From NCBI GenBank assembly GCA_937896885.1, contig CALBNX010000084.1, forward strand, positions 1-22,310: a DNA stretch of 22,310 nucleotides, given 5' to 3'. Source of the stretch: an uncultured Clostridia bacterium. Lineage in GTDB: Bacteria; Bacillota; Clostridia; Oscillospirales; Acutalibacteraceae. Both the position numbers and the translations under genes were made by a program. Positions 14,791 to 21,028 of this stretch are shown one piece after another (the first letter of the stretch is position 1; every line of letters begins with the position of its first letter). A model generated the notes under the pieces. The model did not search any database. It was not told the origin of the DNA and saw only the letters and a list, made by a program, of their open reading frames with translations.

Positions 14791-15987
14791 AATAAGAAAA
14801 TATCACTTGGTCTTGCTTTGTCACTAGTGTTTTTATCAGTGGCATTGGCAATTACAATCACAATGGCAGTGACGATGAGTATTTATAATAACATTATCAC
14901 TGATGTAAGTGACCGTTCAAACCTTTATTCATCAGTTTCAGAGATTGATGATATTGTTCGCAAAAATTATTTCGGTGAACTTAACGAAAACCTTCTCAAC
15001 TCAATGATGTCAAATGGTTATGTTGAAGGTGTTGGTGACCGTTATAGTTACTTTATGAATGCAGATGAATATGCAGATTATAAAGAAGAAGAAAAAGGGA
15101 ATAAAGGTGGCATTGGCGTAATTGCTGTTTATGACAGCAAGAACAATAACATCTATGTTTCAGAAGTTTCAAAAGATTCACCAGCTCAGCTTCAAGGTAT
15201 TGCAAAAGGCGATGTTATTACTGCCGTTGACGGTGTAGCAGTGAATGGTGCAAATAGCCAGAGTCTTATTGATAAACTCAGCGGTGAGAAGCTCACTAAT
15301 GTTCAGGTAACATTCACTCATAATGGTGAGTCAAAAACAGTTTCAGTTGCCCGTGGTTATGCTGCGCAGTCTGTTTATTACAGCTCAACTGACAAAGTGG
15401 GTTACATAAAAATCACATCTTTTTACAGCACAACTGAAGAACAGCTTAAAGATGCTATCAAATATATGAACTCAAATTCAGTAACATCAATTATCTTTGA
15501 CTTGAGAAATACTGATACAGGGCTTATCAAATATGCAACTGATTGTATCGATATGTTGGTGCCAGTTGGTACTGAAGGCACAGGTGCAATCGCAACTGCT
15601 ATTGATAAAAATGGCAATACAGTTGAAACATATGCATCTGACTCTGATAGTGTGAGCTTTAGAATGACCGTACTTATTAATGGTAACACTTCTGGTGCAG
15701 CAGAACTTTTTGCCTGTGACCTTCGAGATTTTGGAATGGCTCAACTTGTAGGCGTAAAAACTGCAGGTAATGGCACAATGCAAGAAATCTTCGAATTAAG
15801 TGATGGCAGTGCCGTTGCATTGACAGTTGCAAAAATCAATCCATATAAGAGCGAAAGCTTTAACGGTGTTGGATTAACGCCTGATTATGAAGTTGTTCTC
15901 TCGGCAGAGCAAAATGCAAGATTTTATATGTTGACTCTTGAAGAAGATACTCAATATCAAAAAGCACTTGAATTGGTAAGTGACTAA
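14788..15987 (+). CDS. S41 (CtpA/Prc-type) family protein with degenerate active site
   Basis: A 399-residue protein with an N-terminal membrane segment (about 8-33), a short helical region, a PDZ domain (about 105-190, GIGVIAVYD...GIAKGDVITAVDGVAV) and a C-terminal S41 fold. Active carboxy-terminal proteases use a Ser in (S/T)ASA(S/A)E and a Lys in TFGKG 25 residues later. Here the matching stretches read TSGAAE (301-306) and TAGNG (325-329): the nucleophile position is Gly303 and the Lys position is Asn328. The LRNNPGG loop that supports the oxyanion hole reads LRNTDTG. Family membership is secure; loss of peptidase activity is inferred. Ser302, one position off, is the only candidate alternative nucleophile. 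The TTG start at 14788 is the only in-frame choice with a Shine-Dalgarno. It follows the M23 gene by 28 bases, as ctpB follows ftsEX in Bacillus. Confidence 0.9.
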   Translation: MNKKISLGLALSLVFLSVALAITITMAVTMSIYNNIITDVSDRSNLYSSVSEIDDIVRKNYFGELNENLLNSMMSNGYVEGVGDRYSYFMNADEYADYKEEEKGNKGGIGVIAVYDSKNNNIYVSEVSKDSPAQLQGIAKGDVITAVDGVAVNGANSQSLIDKLSGEKLTNVQVTFTHNGESKTVSVARGYAAQSVYYSSTDKVGYIKITSFYSTTEEQLKDAIKYMNSNSVTSIIFDLRNTDTGLIKYATDCIDMLVPVGTEGTGAIATAIDKNGNTVETYASDSDSVSFRMTVLINGNTSGAAELFACDLRDFGMAQLVGVKTAGNGTMQEIFELSDGSAVALTVAKINPYKSESFNGVGLTPDYEVVLSAEQNARFYMLTLEEDTQYQKALELVSD

Positions 15988-15995
15988 ATTTATAT

Positions 15996-16027
15996 CCCTT
16001 CGCATATTCTATTGCGGGGGGATTTTT
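15996..16027 (+). terminator. Terminator or attenuator hairpin abutting the next start codon
   Basis: CCCTTCGCA (15996-16004) pairs with TGCGGGGGG (16013-16021), nine pairs including two G-T wobbles, around an 8-base loop. It is followed by ATTTTT, which ends exactly at the ATG at 16028. The G run in the 3' arm is also the only Shine-Dalgarno-like sequence for that gene. Confidence 0.65.
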
Positions 16028-16789
16028 ATGTTTTGTTTACTGAAAATCAGTGAGAGAAGATACAACTTAAAAGAAAAAATATTCGGAAAATTAATAAGAG
16101 ATACTTATGAGTTAAAGACAATTCCCGTTTTTAAAGGCGCACCTTTTTATAAACTTGAAGTAACAATAGGCAAAAGGGGAATAGATTGGCAACAAGTGAC
16201 CTATTTTGTTGGCAAATGTGCAAACAGATTGCTTTTGGATGAGTCTGTTAATATAGACGATATTGCAGATGTTGGGCGTTACAAAAACAAAGCTCTCTAT
16301 GATAAAATGATGAAAAATACTTTTACCGAGATTATAAAACAGCAGAATAAAACCTTTGATTCTCTTTGCATTATAGATAAAAAGGGGACATCGACGAAAT
16401 TTCTGCTTAATTTAGTACCATATTTTGAAAGGATTATTATAACAACCGACCAAAAGAGAAAATATGAAAAAATATGTGACTATATTCTTGAAAATACAGG
16501 ACTTAGTGTGTTACTTCAAAGCGAAATTCAAGATGCAACTGTGAAAATCCACGCAGAGCGAAATATAATGACAATCAACACTAAAAATGGACTTTACAAC
16601 ATATCAGACGGCGAAGATTTCAAAGTGCCCGAAATATATGAAAATCTCTATGATAATAGCGTGGATAAACTCTTGTTTTATTCTGCATTATATGAGTTTT
16701 GCGGTGTTTTTGAATTAGCAGAGTTGTGCTTTGAAACAATCGTCATAAATGGTGAAAAAAAGGGGATAAATGAACTGATATTCACTTGA
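16028..16789 (+). CDS. Uncharacterised cytosolic protein
   Basis: I do not recognise this 253-residue protein. It has no signal peptide or clear membrane segment and is mixed Lys/Glu-rich. One stretch (about 115-170) looks like an alternating strand-helix core: LCIIDKKGTSTKFLLNL, then RIIITTDQKRKYEKICDYI. This might be a Rossmann-like or sensor fold, but no nucleotide-binding or catalytic motif is visible. The ATG at 16028 is chosen because the upstream in-frame GTG at 15980 would translate the terminator hairpin. Its position after the ftsEX-M23-S41 genes suggests read-through co-expression. The -35 of the greA promoter overlaps its stop codon. Confidence 0.8.
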   Translation: MFCLLKISERRYNLKEKIFGKLIRDTYELKTIPVFKGAPFYKLEVTIGKRGIDWQQVTYFVGKCANRLLLDESVNIDDIADVGRYKNKALYDKMMKNTFTEIIKQQNKTFDSLCIIDKKGTSTKFLLNLVPYFERIIITTDQKRKYEKICDYILENTGLSVLLQSEIQDATVKIHAERNIMTINTKNGLYNISDGEDFKVPEIYENLYDNSVDKLLFYSALYEFCGVFELAELCFETIVINGEKKGINELIFT

Positions 16790-16814
16790 CACAACGATAA
16801 TTTTTTAATATAAT
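16786..16814 (+). promoter_or_regulatory. Perfect consensus sigma-A promoter of greA-lysS
   Basis: TTGACA (16786-16791), 17-base spacer, TATAAT (16809-16814). Both hexamers and the spacing are exact consensus, and the -35 overlaps the stop of the preceding gene. The leader is about 55 bases. Confidence 0.92.
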
Positions 16815-16877
16815 ATTTTCAATATGGGCAATTGCGTTTTGTCCAAAATTACTCTATAAAATAAAGGAGTTTTTCAA

Positions 16878-17345
16878 ATGGCAGAAACATTACTTACAAT
16901 AGAAGCTCTCAAAGAACTTGAAGCAGAGCTTGAACAACTTAAAGTTGAAGGCAGAAAAGAAGCTGCAGAAAAAATTAAGCTCGCTAAATCTTTTGGTGAC
17001 TTGTCAGAAAATAGTGAATATGATGAAGCAATGAACGACCAGGCAAAGCTTGAAGCTCGCATCAGCGAAATTGAACATATTCTCAAAACTGCAAAAGTTC
17101 TTGATGTTGAATCACTCAGCAATGAAAATGTTCACATCGGTTCAGTTGTCAAAATTGTTGATAAAAAGAAGAAAGAATTTGTTTATACAATCGTTGGCTT
17201 TGCACAGGCAGACCCAGCAGCAGGCAAGATTTCAGACGAATCACCTGTAGGTAAAGCACTTATCGGTCATAAAGTTGGCGATAAAGTTACAGTTGAAACA
17301 CCAAACGGTGCTCTTCAATTTAAAATTGCAGAAATTATAAAATAA
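16878..17345 (+). CDS. greA: Transcription elongation factor GreA
   Basis: GreA inserts a coiled coil into the RNA polymerase secondary channel and stimulates cleavage of backtracked transcripts. The 155-residue protein has the N-terminal antiparallel coiled coil with the tip motif GDLSENSEYDEA, which carries the acidic residues needed for cleavage. It then has the C-terminal FKBP-like domain (GSVVKIVDKKKKEF, SDESPVGKALIGHKVGDKVTVETPNG). Length is typical. The Shine-Dalgarno AAAGGAG precedes the ATG, and lysS follows 13 bases after the stop, a common clostridial pair. Confidence 0.96.
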   Translation: MAETLLTIEALKELEAELEQLKVEGRKEAAEKIKLAKSFGDLSENSEYDEAMNDQAKLEARISEIEHILKTAKVLDVESLSNENVHIGSVVKIVDKKKKEFVYTIVGFAQADPAAGKISDESPVGKALIGHKVGDKVTVETPNGALQFKIAEIIK

Positions 17346-17358
17346 TCGGAGAATAAAC

Positions 17359-18852
17359 ATGGCAGAAGAGATTAGAAACAATATTGTTGAAGTGGATTTG
17401 GGTGAACAGCAGAGAATCCGTCAGGAAAAACTCAAAGCATTGCAAGAAGAAGGCAATGACCCATTTGTAATCACAAAATATGACCAGACACATCACAGTG
17501 CAGATATTAAAGCAGATTTCGAAGCTCTCGAAGGCAAAACTGTAAGTGTTGCAGGTCGAATGATGTCAAAGCGTATTATGGGTAAAGCATCTTTCTGCAA
17601 TATTCAGGACCTTAAGGGTAACATTCAGTCTTATGTAGCAAGAGATAGCATCGGTGAAGAAGAATATAAAGCATTTAAAAAGCTTGATATCGGTGATATT
17701 ATCGGTATTAAAGGTGAAGTGTTCAAAACCAAAACAGGCGAGATTTCAATTCACGCAAGTGAAGTTACACTTCTCTCAAAGAGTTTGCAGATTCTTCCTG
17801 AAAAGTTCCACGGCCTCACAAATACTGATATGAGATATCGTCAGAGATATATCGACCTTATTATGAATCAAGAGTCAAAACAGACTCTTATTAACCGTTC
17901 AAAGATTATCAGCGCAGTGCGTAAATATCTTGATGGCGAAGGCTTTATGGAAGTCGAAACACCAATGCTTGTTTATAATGCAGGTGGTGCAGCAGCTCGT
18001 CCATTTGAAACTCATTTCAATGCTCTTGATACAGATATCAAACTTCGTATTTCTCTTGAACTTTACTTAAAGCGTCTTATCGTTGGTGGTATGGAAAGAG
18101 TCTATGAAATCGGTCGTGTATTCAGAAATGAAGGACTTGACACTCGTCATAACCCAGAGTTTACACTTATGGAGCTTTATCAGGCATATACTGACTATCA
18201 CGGTATGATGGATTTGACAGAAAATCTTTACCGTTATGTAGCACAAGAAGTTCTCGGTACAACAAAAATCACATTCAACGGAATTGAAATGGATTTAGGC
18301 AAGCCATTTGAAAGAATCACAATGCTTGATGCAGTTAAAAAGTATTCAGGTGTTGACTTTAACGAAATCAACTCAACAGAAGAAGCTCACGCAGTTGCAA
18401 AAGAGCATCATGTTGAATTTGAAAAGCATCATAAGAAAGGTGATATTCTTAATCTCTTCTTTGAAGAATTTGTTGAAGACCACCTTATTCAGCCAACATT
18501 TGTTATGGACCATCCAATTGAGATTTCTCCACTTACAAAGAAAAAGCCTGAAGACCCTAACTATGTTGAGCGTTTTGAATTCTTTATGAACGGTTGGGAA
18601 ATGGCAAATGCTTATTCAGAGCTTAATGACCCAATCGACCAGAGAGAAAGATTCAAGGCTCAGGAAGAACTTCTCGCACTCGGTGACGAAGAAGCTAACA
18701 CAACAGACGAAGACTTCCTTTATGCTCTTGAACTCGGTATGCCACCAACAGGCGGTATCGGCTTCGGTATCGACCGTATGACAATGTTACTCACAGATAG
18801 CCAAGCAATCCGTGACGTAATCTTGTTCCCCACAATGAAACCTTTGGACTAA
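17359..18852 (+). CDS. lysS: Lysyl-tRNA synthetase, class II
   Basis: This enzyme charges tRNA-Lys. The 497-residue protein has an N-terminal OB-fold anticodon-binding domain (VSVAGRMMSKRIMGKASFCNIQD) and the class II core. The core shows motif 1 around MEVETPMLVYNAGGAAARPF, motif 2 RVYEIGRVFRNEGLDTRHNPEFT, and motif 3 GGIGFGIDRMTMLL. The lysine-pocket region GWEMANAYSELNDP is present. Length is normal. The start ATG lies 13 bases after greA, too close for a T-box, so it depends on the greA promoter. The first good terminator downstream is about 150 bases away (18997-19043). Confidence 0.97.
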   Translation: MAEEIRNNIVEVDLGEQQRIRQEKLKALQEEGNDPFVITKYDQTHHSADIKADFEALEGKTVSVAGRMMSKRIMGKASFCNIQDLKGNIQSYVARDSIGEEEYKAFKKLDIGDIIGIKGEVFKTKTGEISIHASEVTLLSKSLQILPEKFHGLTNTDMRYRQRYIDLIMNQESKQTLINRSKIISAVRKYLDGEGFMEVETPMLVYNAGGAAARPFETHFNALDTDIKLRISLELYLKRLIVGGMERVYEIGRVFRNEGLDTRHNPEFTLMELYQAYTDYHGMMDLTENLYRYVAQEVLGTTKITFNGIEMDLGKPFERITMLDAVKKYSGVDFNEINSTEEAHAVAKEHHVEFEKHHKKGDILNLFFEEFVEDHLIQPTFVMDHPIEISPLTKKKPEDPNYVERFEFFMNGWEMANAYSELNDPIDQRERFKAQEELLALGDEEANTTDEDFLYALELGMPPTGGIGFGIDRMTMLLTDSQAIRDVILFPTMKPLD

Positions 18853-18903
18853 GAAAAACCGCATAAATACTGTGTTTTTCGAGGTTTTGGGCCGCCAAAA
18901 TCG

Positions 18904-18928
18904 TAAGCCATAAGCCAAACTTAAGCCA
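18904..18928 (+). repeat. Short TAAGCCA repeats in the lysS 3' region
   Basis: TAAGCCA occurs back to back at 18904-18910 and 18911-18917, again at 18922-18928, and a fourth time at 18998-19004 inside the terminator stem, with its complement at 19029-19035. No function is evident. The surrounding 18853-18996 has no gene; it holds a weak GAAAAAC/GTTTTTC hairpin (18853-18880). Confidence 0.6.
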
Positions 18929-18996
18929 ATGCATGTTTTTGTGCAAAAAATGACGGTTTTAAGTGGGCAAGGCAAGAGCAAAAGTTCCAAAAATCT

Positions 18997-19043
18997 TTAA
19001 GCCATTTACACTTGAAACCGAGTGTAAATGGCTTAATTTTTTT
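18997..19043 (+). terminator. Strong intrinsic terminator between lysS and the transglutaminase-like gene
   Basis: A perfect 16-bp stem, TTAAGCCATTTACACT (18997-19012) with AGTGTAAATGGCTTAA (19021-19036), on an 8-base loop, followed by seven T. The next gene's GGAGG begins immediately after the T run. Confidence 0.95.
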
Positions 19044-19055
19044 GGAGGCTACTCT

Positions 19056-19913
19056 ATGAAAATTCGGCTATTTGGCTTTGCTATTTTAACGGCAATCAAC
19101 ATTTACTTTACCTATTTCTTGTGGGACACACTTTTGATCAGCATACTGCCTGTGTGCTTAATTCTGCTATCTGTTTTTTGCAGCGGCTTATTTTTGATTA
19201 ATGCAAAAGCAAAACTGCAAAGAACCATTACATATTTCTTCGCAGTTGCGATTGTGGCTATTGGTCTATACTTTGCAATTTACTATCGTCGTCCACTTGG
19301 TTTTCTCGCAGTATTTTCGTCAGCAACGGTAATCATCAAGAACTTTATTTGTGGACCAAATTCCAAAGAAAAACTCCCGACTAAAATTATCAGTGCGGTA
19401 TTGCTTTTGGCGACTATTTTGACGCTTGTATTTACGGGACTGACATTTTCGTACACAAACAAATCCCTTGCTAACGGTACTGGTGTTCTGTGGGATGCTG
19501 ACCACGAAAAACAGTTTGATGAAATCTGCTCAGATGCCTTAACGGATGAAGAAAAAGCAAAAGTGGCCTACGCTTGGATTCTAAATAATATCACATACGA
19601 TTATAACTGCAATCCGGTTTATCAGCATTCTGACATTGATAAAACTTTGCAGACGAAAAAAGGTATCTGTTATGATGTTGCGAACCTCTTTACTGCCATC
19701 TGCCGCAGTCAAAATATCCCTTGCTATTCTGTAGATGGTTACCGCAAGGATGATTATCAATACAAGCATACTTGGAATCGTGTTTACATAGGCGGTGCGT
19801 GGTACAATGTGGACATTACCGCGGATCTAACGAACTCTACACCTTACGGGTTTTGTAAAATCAATTCTTACGACTCTTCCGAAGAAGAGTTTAACATTAC
19901 AAGACTATACTAA
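19056..19913 (+). CDS. Membrane-anchored transglutaminase-like (papain-fold) protein
   Basis: A 285-residue protein whose first 135 residues hold about four hydrophobic membrane segments. A soluble domain with the transglutaminase-core triad follows: Cys195 (KKGICYDVANLFTAICR), His228 (KHTWNRVYIGGAWYNVD) and Asp243. Such domains in bacteria act as cysteine proteases, crosslinking enzymes or cell-wall-related hydrolases; the substrate is unknown. The start is the ATG at 19056, placed 7 bases after a strong GGAGG (19044-19048); an in-frame GTG at 18963 would have to be read through the terminator hairpin. No promoter is evident between that hairpin and the gene, so expression needs read-through or an unseen promoter. 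A shared terminator separates it from the convergent XRE gene. Confidence 0.88.
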   Translation: MKIRLFGFAILTAINIYFTYFLWDTLLISILPVCLILLSVFCSGLFLINAKAKLQRTITYFFAVAIVAIGLYFAIYYRRPLGFLAVFSSATVIIKNFICGPNSKEKLPTKIISAVLLLATILTLVFTGLTFSYTNKSLANGTGVLWDADHEKQFDEICSDALTDEEKAKVAYAWILNNITYDYNCNPVYQHSDIDKTLQTKKGICYDVANLFTAICRSQNIPCYSVDGYRKDDYQYKHTWNRVYIGGAWYNVDITADLTNSTPYGFCKINSYDSSEEEFNITRLY

Positions 19914-19916
19914 CGA

Positions 19917-19947
19917 AAAACACTCTGCTGTTACGGCAGAGTGTTTT
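19917..19947. terminator. Bidirectional terminator between convergent genes
   Basis: A perfect 12-bp stem AAAACACTCTGC (19917-19928) with GCAGAGTGTTTT (19936-19947) on a 7-base loop. A runs on one side and T runs on the other let it serve both the transglutaminase gene and the XRE gene. Confidence 0.93.
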
Positions 19948-19960
19948 CAACATTTTAAGG

Positions 19961-20296
19961 TTATTTATTCTTCAAAACAGATTTGGTAGTCTTAATTACT
20001 TCGGCAATAGATTTTAATTCTTCAGGAGAACAATCAGCAAGAATTTCATCAATCATCTTAATTGAAACATGCGAACTCTTAACTAAACTGCCGTATGCAA
20101 TTTCGTCAAGAGTAACGCCAAGAGCGTTCGCAATATTAACGAGTGTTGGCAAGCTGAGCTTAGTTGCAGCACGTTCAATATGAGAAATATTAGAAGGTTC
20201 CACGCCGGATTCCTCTGCGAGTTTTGCTTGTGTCCAGCCCCTTGCTGTGCGAATTTCTTTTATACGATTACCAATTGAAATATAATCAGTACCCAT
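19961..20296 (-). CDS. XRE-family helix-turn-helix repressor
   Basis: A 111-residue regulator with an N-terminal Cro/C1-type helix-turn-helix (about 10-65): IGNRIKEIRTARGWTQAKLAEESGVEPSNISHIER, then LPTLVNIANALGVTLDEI. The C-terminal 40 residues are helical (MIDEILADCSPEELKSIAEV) and may dimerise. The start codon on the minus strand is at 20296-20294, behind AGGTGG (20307-20302); an upstream extension to 20431 lacks a ribosome site and would run through the operators. It is divergent from the SLOG-family gene. Two near-identical palindromes in the gap fit autoregulation and control of the neighbour. Confidence 0.9.
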   Translation of the reverse strand: MGTDYISIGNRIKEIRTARGWTQAKLAEESGVEPSNISHIERAATKLSLPTLVNIANALGVTLDEIAYGSLVKSSHVSIKMIDEILADCSPEELKSIAEVIKTTKSVLKNK

Positions 20297-20327
20297 AGTA
20301 TCCACCTCATAATTTACATTAATATTA

Positions 20328-20356
20328 TTGTATATCCCATTCGGATATGTTAAAAT
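20328..20356 (+). promoter_or_regulatory. Probable promoter of the SLOG-family gene, overlapping operator 1
   Basis: TTGTAT (20328-20333), 17-base spacer, TAAAAT (20351-20356). Operator 1 (20332-20348) fills the spacer. On the opposite strand, TACAAT (20332-20327) with TTAACA (20353-20348) at 15 bases is a weaker candidate for the XRE gene, also spanning operator 1. Confidence 0.5.
20332..20348. promoter_or_regulatory. Operator 1, perfect palindrome in the divergent gap
   Basis: ATATCC-CATTC-GGATAT: 6-bp arms are exact reverse complements around 5 bases. It lies between the -35 and -10 of the rightward promoter and resembles operator 2. Confidence 0.6.
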
Positions 20357-20363
20357 AACGCAT

Positions 20364-20380
20364 ATATCCCAATAGGACAC
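20364..20380. promoter_or_regulatory. Operator 2, imperfect copy of operator 1
   Basis: ATATCC-CAATA-GGACAC has the same left arm as operator 1 and two changes in the right arm. Centres of the two sites are 32 bp apart, about three DNA turns, so proteins bound to both would lie on the same face. Confidence 0.5.
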
Positions 20381-20432
20381 ATAATAATATTTTTGGGGTT
20401 TTATTTTGCAAATTATGCGTGAGGTGAGCATA

Positions 20433-20921
20433 TTGATTGAAAATACCTGTTGCTTTTTCGGTCATAGAACGATTAACGAAACCGAAGAACTAAAATCAAG
20501 AATTATTGAAATAATTGAAAAACTAATTGTGGACGAAAATGTTGATACCTTTCTTTTTGGGAGCAAGAGCCGCTTTAATAGCCTGTGCCTTGAAGTTGTG
20601 ACAAAAATAAAAGAAAAGCACTCGCACATAAAACGAATCTATGTACGGGCGGAGTATCCATATATCAGTGAGCACTATAAAAATTATCTGCTTGAAAGCT
20701 ACGAGAATACATATTATCCTGAAAATATCATTGGCTCAGGTCGAGCCGCTTATGTGGAACGCAACTACGAAATGATAAACAAAAGTCAATACTGCATCGT
20801 TTACTACGACGAAGCAAATGCTCCAACTACTAGAAAAAGCGGCACCAAGATTGCGCTTGACTATGCGATCAAAAAACAGAAGAATATCATCATATTGCCA
20901 ACGGAAGAAATAAATATGTAG
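20433..20921 (+). CDS. SLOG-family protein (DUF1273/YpsA-like)
   Basis: A 162-residue protein with the opening CCFFGHRTI, a single Rossmann-like domain with LFGSKSRF and FNSLCLEVVTKIKEKH, and the closing KSGTKIALDYAIKKQKNIIIL. These are the hallmarks of the short DUF1273 branch of the SLOG nucleotide-binding superfamily. SLOG domains are proposed to bind or process nucleotide-derived ligands; no specific reaction can be assigned. The start is taken as TTG at 20433, 6 bases after GAGGTG (20421-20426). An ATG at 20415 is in frame but lies upstream of that ribosome site. From memory, close homologues carry about 15 more residues before KSGT; here ANAPTTR runs straight into KSGT. Pairing with a divergent XRE repressor suggests a switchable accessory gene. 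Confidence 0.82.
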   Translation: MIENTCCFFGHRTINETEELKSRIIEIIEKLIVDENVDTFLFGSKSRFNSLCLEVVTKIKEKHSHIKRIYVRAEYPYISEHYKNYLLESYENTYYPENIIGSGRAAYVERNYEMINKSQYCIVYYDEANAPTTRKSGTKIALDYAIKKQKNIIILPTEEINM

Positions 20922-20945
20922 AAATACGCAAAATTGTTCGATGTG
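20922..20945 (+). repeat. 24-bp direct repeat, copy 1
   Basis: Begins AAATACGCAAAATT and continues TT-GATG-G. It matches 20996-21019 at 21 of 24 positions and starts one base after the SLOG stop codon. Confidence 0.75.
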
Positions 20946-20948
20946 ATA

Positions 20949-20977
20949 TTGACTTGCAAGTAGGGATATGCTATAAT
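20949..20977 (+). promoter_or_regulatory. Promoter of the DUF4143 ATPase gene
   Basis: TTGACT (20949-20954), 17-base spacer, perfect TATAAT (20972-20977), lying between the two direct-repeat copies. GCGTAAA occurs twice just downstream (20982-20988, 20992-20998), and TGCGT/ACGCA (20991-21004) forms a small palindrome. Confidence 0.8.
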
Positions 20978-20995
20978 AAGAGCGTAAAAATGCGT

Positions 20996-21019
20996 AAATA
21001 CGCAAAATTATTTGATGAG
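20996..21019 (+). repeat. 24-bp direct repeat, copy 2
   Basis: AAATACGCAAAATT is identical to copy 1; the remaining 10 bases have three differences. It sits 74 bp from copy 1 in the 5' leader, and its end overlaps the Shine-Dalgarno GAGG (21017-21020). Confidence 0.75.
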
Positions 21020-21028
21020 GTATGTGCT

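Noticed and set aside
14788..15987. Reading the S41 gene as a frameshifted pseudogene
   Set aside because: The frame is intact end to end with PDZ and S41 landmarks in order; only active-site residues differ, which fits a pseudoenzyme better than a broken gene.
15980..16027. GTG at 15980 as the start of the uncharacterised 253-residue protein
   Set aside because: It would translate the terminator hairpin and G run into an unlikely N-terminus, and it lacks a clear ribosome site; the ATG at 16028 follows the G-rich stretch directly.
17346..17358. A T-box riboswitch for lysS
   Set aside because: Only 13 bases separate greA and lysS, and no T-box sequence is visible upstream of greA in the roughly 55-base leader.
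18963..19055. GTG at 18963 as the start of the transglutaminase-like gene
   Set aside because: The extension spans a perfect 16-bp terminator stem and has no ribosome site, whereas GGAGG precedes the ATG at 19056.
20297..20431. N-terminal extension of the XRE regulator up to 20431
   Set aside because: It overlaps the paired operators and promoter and lacks a ribosome site; the helix-turn-helix family start at MGTDYIS has AGGTGG at correct spacing.
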